From Prevotella sp. (lineage in GTDB: Bacteria; Bacteroidota; Bacteroidia; Bacteroidales; Bacteroidaceae): a stretch of DNA of 16,555 bases. Under the pieces are notes generated by a model, which did no database searches, had not been told where the DNA came from, and was given only the letters and a program-made list of their open reading frames with translations. Positions 7,593 to 15,139 of the stretch are shown here, piece by piece; the stretch's first letter is position 1; each line of letters begins with the position of its first letter. The stretch is taken from the NCBI GenBank assembly GCA_003483565.1, contig DMYZ01000056.1, positions 1 to 16,555 on the forward strand. The letters run 5' to 3'. A program made the translations under genes and the position numbers.

Positions 7593-8021
7593 ATGATTAC
7601 TTATAATGTAGATGGCGTGAAAATGCCGAAAATAAAAAAACGTGAGACCAATACATGGATCAAAACAGTAACTGCCGATCATGGGAAAAAAGTTGGTGAA
7701 ATCGGTTACATGTTTGTCAATGACGAAAAAATTCTGGAGTGCAACCGGCAATATCTCGGTCATGACTATTATACAGATGTCATCACTTTCGACTATGATA
7801 ATGAAGATGTTATCAACGGTGATATTGTCATTTCTCTAGATACGATCCGTACAAATGCGGAAAAATTTGACAAGGCTTATGACGACGAGCTTCATCGCAT
7901 CATTATTCATGGCGTACTTCATCTCTGCGGTATCAATGACAAAGGTCCCGGAGAACGTGAAATCATGGAAGCAAATGAAAACCGTGCACTTAAAATGCTG
8001 GATGATTTAAGAAACAAATAA
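7593..8021 (+). CDS. ybeY: Endoribonuclease YbeY (rRNA maturation factor), Bacteroidetes form
   Basis: This 142-aa protein belongs to the UPF0054/YbeY family, zinc-dependent nucleases involved in 16S rRNA 3'-end maturation and ribosome quality control. Visible family features are the IGYMFVND segment (37-44), HDYYTDVITFDY (57-68), GDIVISLDT (76-84) and the metal motif HGVLHLCGINDK (106-117). The first two zinc histidines are His106 and His110. The canonical third position (H-x3-H-x5-H) is Asp116 here instead of His, which I recall being usual in Bacteroidetes. I chose the ATG at 7593, 10 bp after the coaD stop. A longer frame with a TTG start at 7542 lies inside coaD and adds residues not typical of the family. 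It is the last gene of the operon before a strong terminator. Confidence 0.9.
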   Translation: MITYNVDGVKMPKIKKRETNTWIKTVTADHGKKVGEIGYMFVNDEKILECNRQYLGHDYYTDVITFDYDNEDVINGDIVISLDTIRTNAEKFDKAYDDELHRIIIHGVLHLCGINDKGPGEREIMEANENRALKMLDDLRNK

Positions 8022-8056
8022 AAAATCCACAAGGTTAAAAAGCCTTGTGGATTTTT
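8021..8056. terminator. Bidirectional terminator between convergent ybeY and S41 protease genes
   Basis: The left arm 8021-8034 (aaaaatccacaagg) pairs perfectly with 8043-8056 (ccttgtggattttt). The stem extends by two more pairs to an AAAA loop. T-runs follow the G/C-rich core on both strands, so it can stop both the + operon (ybeY stop at 8021) and the - operon (protease stop at 8069). Confidence 0.92.
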
Positions 8057-8068
8057 TTTATTTAAAAT

Positions 8069-9649
8069 TTATTTTTCAAGAATTTCCAATGCCTTCTTCA
8101 CGGTATCATCAGACTCATTGATGATCTGATAATACTGGCTCATATCCCAGAGATCACGGGCTATAAGCGCTTTGAGCTGCATCTTCAAATAAGGAAGTGT
8201 ACGATCAAGCTCAGCTTCATCTTTTGGCACTACCTTTTGTTTCTTTCCCTCAGATATAATCTCATCTATCAACTCTTCCGGCACTTCATACTTTTTATAA
8301 AATGCATTAAAAGATGGATATTTTGCCTTCAGCTCCTTACGATGGACATCAACATATTTTAAATCCGCATTGATGGCAATGCTCTTGGAAAGCAACTTAC
8401 GATGAAAGTCTGTAAATTTGGTAGTATCAAGTGGAACAAAATAATCCGGCATGATACCGCCCCCTCCATAAACAAGACGATGCTTGCCAAGTGTATAGTA
8501 TTTCTGTGATTTATCAAGATGAATACTGTCCTCATGGAGCAGTTCACCATGCTTGTATCGATTGTCCAAATCCATCTCATAATCTTTCAGATCACCTTTT
8601 TCATAAGGTTTCTGTATGCAACGGCCAGAAGGGGTATAATAATGGGCAACCGTAAGACGAATCATACTGCCATCATCAAAAGGTATAGGACGCTGCACAA
8701 GACCTTTGCCAAAAGTACGGCGGCCGACGATAATGCCACGATCCTGATCCTGCATAGCTCCGGTAACAATTTCTGCAGCCGATGCAGTAAACTCATTAAC
8801 CAGAATCACCAGTTTTCCATTCTCCATCTTTCCCTTTCCATCAGACTTGAATTCTTCACGAGGAGCTACCCTTCCTTTTGTATAAACAATCAAATCATCC
8901 TTAGGAAGGAACTGACTGGCAATACCCACAGCAGCCTGAAGATATCCGCCGCCATTGTCCTGCAAATCAAAAATAAGACTTTTCATGCCTTGCCGCTGCA
9001 AAGTATCAAGTGCATTTGCGATTTCCTTATCGCTTGTCATTCCAAAACTACTCAGACGAATATACCCTATGCCCGGACGAATCATATAAACAGCATCAAC
9101 GGTATTCAAAGGGATTTTATCGCGTGTAACCGTAAATTCCAACGGACTACTAACTCCCCGACGAACAATTTTCAGGCGCACTCTGGTGCCTTTCTTGCCG
9201 CGCAGCCGATTCATAATCTCATTCCTTGGCATTTTCACTCCGGCTATAGCCGTATCATTTACAGAAATGATACGGTCACCTGCCCGAATACCAACTTTCT
9301 CTGAAGGACCATTGACGACCGGCTGAATAACAACCAAAGTATCTTCAATCATATTAAATTGTACACCAATACCATCGAAATTACCTTGAAGAGGTTCATT
9401 CATCTCCTTTGTCTCCTGTGCTGAAGTATAGGCAGAATGAGGATCCAGTTTTTCCAGCATACCACGGATGCCATTTTCTACAAGATTCTGCTCATTGACA
9501 GAATCAACATAAAGATTTGTGATAGCCATTTCTGCTATCTGCAATTTGCGTACAGGACTATCCTTACCCCAGTTTATACGCAACTGGGCCATTGCTGCTG
9601 TAGCAGCAACAAGAAAGAGAAGAGACAGTAAAGTCTTTTTTATTATCAT
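8069..9649 (-). CDS. Exported S41-family C-terminal processing protease (CtpA/Prc-like)
   Basis: This 526-aa serine protease has a signal peptide (KK at 4-5, hydrophobic 7-20) and an AxA-like cleavage site after Ala21 (AMA/Q), so it acts in the periplasm. A PDZ domain spans roughly residues 88-165 (GIGVQF, then GIRAGDRI and VNDTAI). The S41 core follows: GYIRLSSF (195-202), FDLQDNGGG (227-235), the catalytic serine in NEFTASAAE (Ser290) and the general-base lysine in RTFGKG (Lys315). These proteases trim or degrade periplasmic proteins at their C-termini. I chose the ATG at 9649. The open frame extends upstream to a TTG at 9718 that overlaps the end of parE, but the signal peptide fits the internal ATG. 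The start is 19 bp after the parE stop on the same strand, so the genes are probably co-transcribed. Its substrate is unknown. Confidence 0.92.
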   Translation of the reverse strand: MIIKKTLLSLLFLVAATAAMAQLRINWGKDSPVRKLQIAEMAITNLYVDSVNEQNLVENGIRGMLEKLDPHSAYTSAQETKEMNEPLQGNFDGIGVQFNMIEDTLVVIQPVVNGPSEKVGIRAGDRIISVNDTAIAGVKMPRNEIMNRLRGKKGTRVRLKIVRRGVSSPLEFTVTRDKIPLNTVDAVYMIRPGIGYIRLSSFGMTSDKEIANALDTLQRQGMKSLIFDLQDNGGGYLQAAVGIASQFLPKDDLIVYTKGRVAPREEFKSDGKGKMENGKLVILVNEFTASAAEIVTGAMQDQDRGIIVGRRTFGKGLVQRPIPFDDGSMIRLTVAHYYTPSGRCIQKPYEKGDLKDYEMDLDNRYKHGELLHEDSIHLDKSQKYYTLGKHRLVYGGGGIMPDYFVPLDTTKFTDFHRKLLSKSIAINADLKYVDVHRKELKAKYPSFNAFYKKYEVPEELIDEIISEGKKQKVVPKDEAELDRTLPYLKMQLKALIARDLWDMSQYYQIINESDDTVKKALEILEK

Positions 9650-9668
9650 ATTAATGATTAGTTTTTTT

Positions 9669-11636
9669 TTAATCCAAAGGATCAGAATCAATATCAGGTT
9701 TATCTTCCTCAATAACAAGATTGTCTATAATGAAATTCTGACGCTCCATCGTATTCTTTCCCATATAATAAGCCAGAAGTTTCTGTACCTGATCATTTTT
9801 ATGAAGAGTTACCTGTTCCAGTCGCATATCCGGTCCGATAAAATGAACAAACTCATCAGGAGAGATTTCACCAAGTCCCTTAAATCGAGTAATCTCCGGA
9901 TCTGGTGCCAAGTCATGAATTGCCTTGACACGCTCTTCATCAGTATAACAATAACGAGTAATAAAGTCACCTTTCTTCTCCTTTTTGCCAAGTTGCGCAT
10001 CAACATCCGCAATGACTTTCTTGTCCTTAATTTTCGTACGACGGTTACGTACACGGAAAAGTGGAGTCTGAAGAACATAGACATGTCCCTTTTTGATCAA
10101 ATCCGGATAAAATTGTAAGAAGAAAGTAATAATAAGCAGACGGATATGCATGCCGTCAACATCGGCATCAGTAGCCACGATGACTTTATTATAACGCAGG
10201 TCATCGAGTCCGTCCTCAATGTCAAGAGCTGCCTGAAGAAGATTGAATTCCTCATTCTCATAGACAACCTTTTTGGTAAGTCCAAAAGAATTGAGCGGTT
10301 TACCCCGCAAAGAGAATACAGCCTGAGTGTTTACATCTCGACTTTTAGTAATACTGCCACTGGCCGAATCACCTTCTGTAATGAAAATGGAACTGGCTTC
10401 TTTGTACGGACTTTTAGAATCACAGAAATGAACACGACAGTCACGGAGCTTGCGATTATGCAGGTTAGCCTTCTTGGCACGTTCCCTGGCCAGTTTGGTT
10501 ACACCGGCCATGGCCTTACGCTCATGCTCGCTCTCTTTTATCTTATTCTCAATAACTTCTGCTATATCTGAATGGATATGAAGGTAATTATCAACTTCTT
10601 TTTTAAGAAAATCACCAACAAACTTATTGATAGATTCTCCTCCCGGGGCCATCTGAGCACTACCGAGCTTGATCTTAGTCTGACTCTCGAATACCGGTTC
10701 TTCTACGTTGAGCGCAATAGCTGCAACAAGTCCGTTGCGAATATCCGTATATTCGTAGTTCTTATTATAGAATTCCTTTATAGTCTTGGCTATATGTTCC
10801 TTGAAAGCACTCTGGTGAGTTCCTCCCTGAGTAGTATGCTGGCCATTAACAAAAGAATAATATTCTTCACCATACTGGTTAGTATGAGTGAAAGCGATCT
10901 CTATATCCTCACCTTTTATACGAACAATGGGATAAAGACCGTCAACGGTCATATTATCAGTCAGCAGATCTTCCAGTCCGTTACGGCTTCGAATACGCCG
11001 GCCGTTGTACATGATCGTCAATCCGGAGTTGAGATACGTATAATTGCGTAACATCGTCTCGACAATATCATCATGGAAGCTATAGTTCTTAAACAAGATT
11101 TCATCTGGTTCAAAGAAAATATAAGTACCATTTTCATCGTCCGATTTGCTGGTGTGATCGCTCTTCTTTGTTCCTCTTTCAAACTCAAGCTCACGAACCT
11201 TTCCATCACGGAATGAGCGGACAGCAAATTTAGAACTCAAAGCATTGACAGCCTTTACTCCGACACCATTCAATCCAACGCTCTTCTTAAAGGCTTTGCT
11301 GTCATACTTTCCACCGGTATTCAGCATGCTTACAGCTTCAACCAATTTTCCTTGTGGAATGCCACGGCCATAATCACGCACCGATACACGGAGGTTATCT
11401 TCAATATCGACTTCTATCCGGTCACCGGCATTCATCTTGAATTCATCAATAGAATTATCGATAACTTCTTTCAGAAGTACGTAGATACCATCCTCCGGCA
11501 GGTTTCCATCACCAAGACGTCCGATATACATACCCGGACGAGTCCTGACATGCTCCATATCGGAAAGATGACGGATATTATCATCAGTATATGCTACTGG
11601 CTGCTGATCTTTGATATTTTCGTTTTCTTCTGACAT
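9669..11636 (-). CDS. parE: DNA topoisomerase IV subunit B (type IIA topoisomerase ATPase subunit)
   Basis: This 655-aa protein has the full GyrB/ParE layout. The GHKL ATPase domain has KEVIDNSIDE (56-65; Glu57 predicted general base, Asn61 Mg contact), RDYGRGIP (87-94) and GLNGVGVKAVN (121-131). The transducer domain includes the QTK loop (Lys near 321). The TOPRIM domain has EGDSASG (421-427) and DADVDG (490-495), the acidic metal-binding residues. A PLFRVR segment and a GLGEI segment follow in the C-terminal part. The length and lack of a large TOPRIM insertion fit ParE better than proteobacterial GyrB. With ParC (not in the window) it would decatenate sister chromosomes in the cytoplasm. 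The S41 protease gene follows after 19 bp. No clear -7 box was found in the 58 bp upstream, so it may be read from the upstream acyltransferase promoter. Confidence 0.93.
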   Translation of the reverse strand: MSEENENIKDQQPVAYTDDNIRHLSDMEHVRTRPGMYIGRLGDGNLPEDGIYVLLKEVIDNSIDEFKMNAGDRIEVDIEDNLRVSVRDYGRGIPQGKLVEAVSMLNTGGKYDSKAFKKSVGLNGVGVKAVNALSSKFAVRSFRDGKVRELEFERGTKKSDHTSKSDDENGTYIFFEPDEILFKNYSFHDDIVETMLRNYTYLNSGLTIMYNGRRIRSRNGLEDLLTDNMTVDGLYPIVRIKGEDIEIAFTHTNQYGEEYYSFVNGQHTTQGGTHQSAFKEHIAKTIKEFYNKNYEYTDIRNGLVAAIALNVEEPVFESQTKIKLGSAQMAPGGESINKFVGDFLKKEVDNYLHIHSDIAEVIENKIKESEHERKAMAGVTKLARERAKKANLHNRKLRDCRVHFCDSKSPYKEASSIFITEGDSASGSITKSRDVNTQAVFSLRGKPLNSFGLTKKVVYENEEFNLLQAALDIEDGLDDLRYNKVIVATDADVDGMHIRLLIITFFLQFYPDLIKKGHVYVLQTPLFRVRNRRTKIKDKKVIADVDAQLGKKEKKGDFITRYCYTDEERVKAIHDLAPDPEITRFKGLGEISPDEFVHFIGPDMRLEQVTLHKNDQVQKLLAYYMGKNTMERQNFIIDNLVIEEDKPDIDSDPLD

Positions 11637-11694
11637 AATTTTTTTATTGAATCTCCCATAATTTCAAATTCCATGGAAGAAAGAAAGCTATATT

Positions 11695-12840
11695 CTAAAT
11701 GTCCTTTTTATAACAACGGCGACGCTTATGATTAACAGGATTCAATGGTCCCCATTGGCTTTGAACACCATTATTATCTTCCATTTCCACCTGAGTTTCT
11801 CCCCACTTAAAACCATATTTTTGATAACGGGGAATAAGATCGGCAAACAATAAGGCATTGGCACCTTTCGAACGATATTCAGGAAGGACACCAAGAAGTA
11901 ACAAATCGACACCCTCTGTTTTATGGAATTTGACAGCTCTGAGAACATGCCACCATCCAAAAGGGAATAGCCTTCCACGATGGCACTTTTGTAAAGCGCG
12001 GGAAAGAGATGGTATAGTAACACCAAAACCTGCAATCTTATCATTGTTATTACCGTCCTCAATAACCGTGACAAGATCTAAATCGGCCAGAGGAAGATAC
12101 ATCTTTACATATTGGTCTATCTGCCGGTCACTCAATTGAGAAAATCCATATAGGTCATCATAAGTAGCGTTAATCAATTCAAATATCTTTCGACCATACC
12201 CCCGTATGAAGATGTCCTTCATTGTTAATTTCCTGATATGCAGATTATAACGTTTCTCTACCATATCTGCTACCTTAAGATATTTCTCAGGTATCGTTTC
12301 CGGTACCTCCATATAAAATTCTACATAGTCATTATCTTTCTCGAAACCTTCAATATGTTCAATATGCTGAGGATAGTATGGATAATTATAAATTGTAGCC
12401 ATTGTACCGAGTTTGTCAAATCCCCATGTAAGCATGCCTTCCGGGTCCATATCGGTAAAGCCTAGAGGACCAACGATCTCATTCATTCCCTTTTGCTTAC
12501 CATAATTTTCCACAGCCTTCAACAAAGCTGCAGATACATCATAGTCATCGATAAAGTCAATCCAACCAAAGCGGACAGAATGAACATTCCATCTCTCGTT
12601 TGCCTTATGATTAATAATAGCAGCAACACGCCCAACTAATTTTCCATCTTTATATGCCAGATAATATTCTGCCTCACAAAAATCGAAAGCAGCATTCTTG
12701 TCTTTACTTAAAGTATTAAAATTGTCGCTATATAGATTAGGGACATCATACAAATTTCCTTCATATAAGTCATAATGAAACTCTATGAATTTTTTTAGAT
12801 CTTTCTTAGATGTGACCTTCTTAATCTCTACTGTTGACAT
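11695..12840 (-). CDS. GNAT-like acyltransferase of unknown function, conserved in Bacteroidetes
   Basis: This 381-aa protein has no signal peptide or membrane helix and is predicted to be cytoplasmic. The N-terminal half (about 5-130) resembles a degenerate GNAT lobe (YYLAYKDGKLVGRVAAIIN at 59-77). The middle contains aromatic-rich YNYPYYPQHIE (151-161). The C-terminal half holds the better acetyl-CoA-binding signature, a beta strand LLLLGVLP followed by EYRSKGANALLF (residues 313-332), similar to the R/Q-x-x-G-x-A loop of GNAT enzymes. The C-terminus is basic (HKRRRCYKK). I recognise it as a conserved Bacteroidetes protein but know no established substrate. A good promoter lies directly upstream, and the next gene, parE, starts 58 bp after its stop with no visible terminator. 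Acetylation of a protein or small molecule is possible but not shown. Confidence 0.6.
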   Translation of the reverse strand: MSTVEIKKVTSKKDLKKFIEFHYDLYEGNLYDVPNLYSDNFNTLSKDKNAAFDFCEAEYYLAYKDGKLVGRVAAIINHKANERWNVHSVRFGWIDFIDDYDVSAALLKAVENYGKQKGMNEIVGPLGFTDMDPEGMLTWGFDKLGTMATIYNYPYYPQHIEHIEGFEKDNDYVEFYMEVPETIPEKYLKVADMVEKRYNLHIRKLTMKDIFIRGYGRKIFELINATYDDLYGFSQLSDRQIDQYVKMYLPLADLDLVTVIEDGNNNDKIAGFGVTIPSLSRALQKCHRGRLFPFGWWHVLRAVKFHKTEGVDLLLLGVLPEYRSKGANALLFADLIPRYQKYGFKWGETQVEMEDNNGVQSQWGPLNPVNHKRRRCYKKDI

Positions 12841-12876
12841 TTATCTTATTTTGTTATAATTAATTGCTTTAACATG

Positions 12877-12907
12877 CAAATGTAATAAAAAAAAAGGATT
12901 TTGCAAA
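12877..12907 (-). promoter_or_regulatory. Bacteroidetes-type promoter for the GNAT-like gene (and perhaps parE and the S41 protease gene)
   Basis: Read on the minus strand, TTTG (12907-12904) is followed after 19 bp by TACATTTG (12884-12877), a full match to the -33/-7 consensus. The predicted start near 12870 gives a leader of about 30 nt to the ATG at 12840. The -33 box lies inside the predicted terminator of the upstream methyltransferase gene. Confidence 0.75.
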
Positions 12908-12923
12908 AGCAATTGCATAAAAT
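12885..12923 (-). terminator. Probable terminator of the dipeptidase-methyltransferase unit
   Basis: On the minus strand, ATTTTATGCAA (12923-12913) pairs with TTGCAAAAT (12906-12898), with a 2-nt bulge and a 6-nt loop. CC and nine consecutive Ts (12895-12887) follow. The stem is A/T-rich and bulged, but the T-run is strong. It lies about 54 bp after the methyltransferase stop. Confidence 0.55.
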
Positions 12924-12976
12924 CTAATGATTTCAAGGAAATTAGAACATGATACTCTTGCTTTTATTCCAAAACA

Positions 12977-14233
12977 TCAGTATCTTTCTGTAATCAAAAG
13001 CACATGACGGCTGTCACCAAGCGTTGCTGCAAAAATATAGCAAAGTCCCCCATCACCCAACTTCAATTTCTTACGAAGCTCTGACACAGAAATGGGAAAA
13101 TTCCTCGTAGTAATATTCGCCTGAGTTATTCCTGCCAATCCTTTGCGAAGTTCTTTTTTATTGAAAGAAACCGTCCTAAGAATATGAAAACCTCTTCCCG
13201 GAAAATCCGATATAGGCCGCGAAGATAACATCAAATGAGTATTCTTCCCCAAAAACTTTCCTCCAAATAATTTTGCATAAAGTGCAAAATTTCCTGCTTT
13301 CATCATAGAGGCATTAGGTTCATAAAGATAACATCCGGATAGATCTATTGATGAATCTATTAATGGAAGTATGTCTTCTCTATCTGATGATGCAAAAGAA
13401 AAAGACTTATCGTCATTAACGCAATAGACTGTGAATTTCTCAGACACATGGTGGCTGAGCACAACTAGGAGTTCTTTACATTCATTACCTACAGAAACAA
13501 TATGGACTTCACTCACTACCTTACTATGATGGTTCAAGTCATCTACGGCCTTATGCCAGTCAAGCATAGGTGATAGCTTTAATACGATATATTCAGCTTT
13601 ATCCATCAGCTCATTCTCCATGCCAAGAACATCCGGAGTACAATCTGAAATAGCATATGTCCGTCCTCCGGAAATATTTCTCCTTGCCGGATCTAGATAA
13701 ATCAAGAAGACATGTGACAACTGGTGCAGGTATTCTATTCCATCCTGACAGACCACACGAGCCCACGGAAGGCCCAACAAGCGGAAATTATGACTTGCTA
13801 CAGTACATAAACATTCCTGACGCTCTACATATACTCCATGAGAAAAACAACGCGCCATGAATGAAAAATCAACCCCCAAGCCTCCTGTCAAGTCTACTAT
13901 AATATTCTCTGAAAGTGAGTCTGCTGATACTCTTGGCTTCTCAGCAAACCTTAACTGAGACAATCTTTTCACCAACCGAGCTTTATAATTTGCAGTTTGC
14001 TCAGATGAGCACTGCTCCATAGAAAGTTCTGCAGGATATATGATTCCTTCCATTGAAGCCCATGAAGGAATTTTCTTACAGGCTTTTTGCCATCCTTCTA
14101 TCTGCTGTAAAGCTATGATAAGCTCATCATGCGACAACAGAGATGCTGCCGAGGACAACGCTGTCTGCCGGACATTATCCTTTCTATATCTTTTTATAAA
14201 TGAAGATACCTCTGAAGATAATTCCATACGCAT
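12977..14233 (-). CDS. Class I SAM-dependent methyltransferase, PG_1098-like with THUMP-like C-terminal domain
   Basis: This 418-aa protein is predicted to be cytoplasmic. The N-terminal region (about 1-105) is helical and contains SLLSHDELIIALQQIEGWQK. The Rossmann-type methyltransferase core has the SAM-binding motif VDLTGGLGVD (113-122), the acidic end of strand 2 in YVERQ (135-139) and DPARR (181-185) in place of the DPPY/NPPY catalytic motif. A ferredoxin-like segment and a THUMP-like C-terminal domain follow. This matches the Bacteroidetes family typified by Porphyromonas PG_1098, thought to modify RNA, but I know no proven substrate. ATG codons occur at 14233 and at 14227; I give the first. 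It is 32 bp downstream of a VanX-like dipeptidase gene with no terminator between, so they are probably co-transcribed despite no obvious functional link. Confidence 0.8.
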   Translation of the reverse strand: MRMELSSEVSSFIKRYRKDNVRQTALSSAASLLSHDELIIALQQIEGWQKACKKIPSWASMEGIIYPAELSMEQCSSEQTANYKARLVKRLSQLRFAEKPRVSADSLSENIIVDLTGGLGVDFSFMARCFSHGVYVERQECLCTVASHNFRLLGLPWARVVCQDGIEYLHQLSHVFLIYLDPARRNISGGRTYAISDCTPDVLGMENELMDKAEYIVLKLSPMLDWHKAVDDLNHHSKVVSEVHIVSVGNECKELLVVLSHHVSEKFTVYCVNDDKSFSFASSDREDILPLIDSSIDLSGCYLYEPNASMMKAGNFALYAKLFGGKFLGKNTHLMLSSRPISDFPGRGFHILRTVSFNKKELRKGLAGITQANITTRNFPISVSELRKKLKLGDGGLCYIFAATLGDSRHVLLITERY

Positions 14234-14265
14234 ATTCTGTTTATTATGATTTTACCCAATAGTTT

Positions 14266-15048
14266 TTATTTAATAACTTTATAATAACGTCTGGCTGTAA
14301 CTCTTGAACAAAGATTGAAATGCCACCATTCTGTTCGCAAAGGAATCCAACCGGCATGACGCATCACTTCACGAAGCAAAAGACGATTAGATAGAGCATG
14401 CCTGCTTATCTTTCCCTGAGCCACCAGACTTCGTTCCTTGTCTATATGAGCAGCAGAGCCCATATAGTCTATCTTTGTCCCCATATTAAGAGTATCCCCT
14501 TTCAAAGTACAAAGCGTAATATCAACAGCCATGCCATAATTGTGCATTCCTCCACCATGAGCAGGGTTGGATACATAGAAATACTTACGGGTGTTTTTCA
14601 CCTTATCCCACATTTCCTGCTGGATATGCATCGGACGAGCAGCATCATAGACTTTCAAACTAAGATCTGGACGGATGCTTTTAAGATATTCCTGAGCTTT
14701 CTTCAAAGCTTGAGCTGCTTTAGGATGAAGATATGCCTCACATAGATCATCATAAAGAATTTCACCACAAAAATTATCAGGACGACTATACATCAGACTT
14801 ACCTGGATGGAAGGATCTATATCCTTGATATTAGTATATCCCTGACGAGCCAAAGACTTTGCTGTTGCACTCAAAGACCTAGCCTTTGGAATTGGAGACA
14901 AATCTCTCTTTACATGAGGAGACGCCACCTTTGTTACCGGTTCTTTCACCAGCTGAGGAGACAACTGCTCCTTAGAACTTTGGGCCTTTGATGTACAGGA
15001 TGCCAAAGGAAGAAATAAGAAAAATAATATATATATATTACTATTCAT
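14266..15048 (-). CDS. VanX/DdpX-like D-alanyl-D-alanine dipeptidase, lipoprotein (peptidase M15D)
   Basis: This 260-aa protein has a lipoprotein signal (hydrophobic 5-16, lipobox LASC, Cys18), then a Ser/Lys/Pro-rich linker (about 19-60). That predicts an envelope-tethered enzyme. The M15 zinc peptidase domain follows. Visible residues are the transition-state arginine in YDAARP (Arg138), the zinc ligands His169 and Asp176 in MHNYGMAVD, and the catalytic Glu240 with the third ligand His243 in EWWHF. The family hydrolyses D-Ala-D-Ala dipeptide. In species without vancomycin resistance genes it is thought to salvage cell-wall D-Ala. No vanH, vanA or regulatory genes are nearby, so glycopeptide resistance is not indicated, and a periplasmic enzyme would not fit that role. 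It is followed by the methyltransferase gene. No clean promoter is visible in the short gap to the sdhB terminator. Confidence 0.88.
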   Translation of the reverse strand: MNSNIYILFFLFLPLASCTSKAQSSKEQLSPQLVKEPVTKVASPHVKRDLSPIPKARSLSATAKSLARQGYTNIKDIDPSIQVSLMYSRPDNFCGEILYDDLCEAYLHPKAAQALKKAQEYLKSIRPDLSLKVYDAARPMHIQQEMWDKVKNTRKYFYVSNPAHGGGMHNYGMAVDITLCTLKGDTLNMGTKIDYMGSAAHIDKERSLVAQGKISRHALSNRLLLREVMRHAGWIPLRTEWWHFNLCSRVTARRYYKVIK

Positions 15049-15060
15049 TGATTAATCTAT

Positions 15061-15107
15061 TAAAAAGAAAAGGTCCGTCATAATACCTGATGGTATTATA
15101 ACGAACC
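15061..15107 (-). terminator. Strong rho-independent terminator of the fumarate reductase operon
   Basis: On the minus strand, 15107-15092 (GGTTCGTTATAATACC) pairs with 15087-15072 (GGTATTATGACGGACC) over an ATCA loop. This is a 16-bp stem with only two G-U pairs. The tail TTTTCTTTTTA follows (15071-15061). It lies 26 bp after the iron-sulfur subunit stop codon. The plus-strand side lacks a T-run, so termination is predicted on the minus strand only. Confidence 0.9.
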
Positions 15108-15113
15108 AAATAT

Positions 15114-15139
15114 GATTAATATCCTTATTAGGATTAATC
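15114..15139 (-). other. Small hairpin overlapping the iron-sulfur subunit stop codon
   Basis: GATTAAT (15114-15120) pairs with ATTAATC (15133-15139), and the inner CCT (15123-15125) pairs with AGG (15130-15132), leaving a 2-nt bulge and a 4-nt loop. It covers the stop codon of the iron-sulfur subunit (15134-15136) and lies just before the main terminator. It could help protect the mRNA 3' end, or be chance in A/T-rich DNA. Confidence 0.4.

Noticed and set aside
8519..9304. A 261-codon open frame on the plus strand inside the S41 protease gene.
   Set aside because: It lies opposite the conserved protease core with intact catalytic residues and has no domain, promoter or signal of its own.
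9650..9718. Upstream extension of the S41 protease to a TTG start overlapping the end of parE.
   Set aside because: It would add a second Leu/Ile-rich stretch before a complete signal peptide. The ATG at 9649 gives a normal signal peptide and avoids the overlap.
11669..11678. Perfect 10-bp palindrome TTCCATGGAA between the acyltransferase and parE genes.
   Set aside because: It is short, has no spacer for a hairpin loop, no T-run, and no promoter box beside it. It is within chance expectation for this window.
14266..15048. VanX-like gene as a vancomycin resistance determinant.
   Set aside because: No vanH, ligase or vanRS genes are nearby, the enzyme is a predicted envelope lipoprotein rather than cytoplasmic, and Gram-negative Bacteroidales have an outer-membrane barrier. 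A salvage role is more likely.
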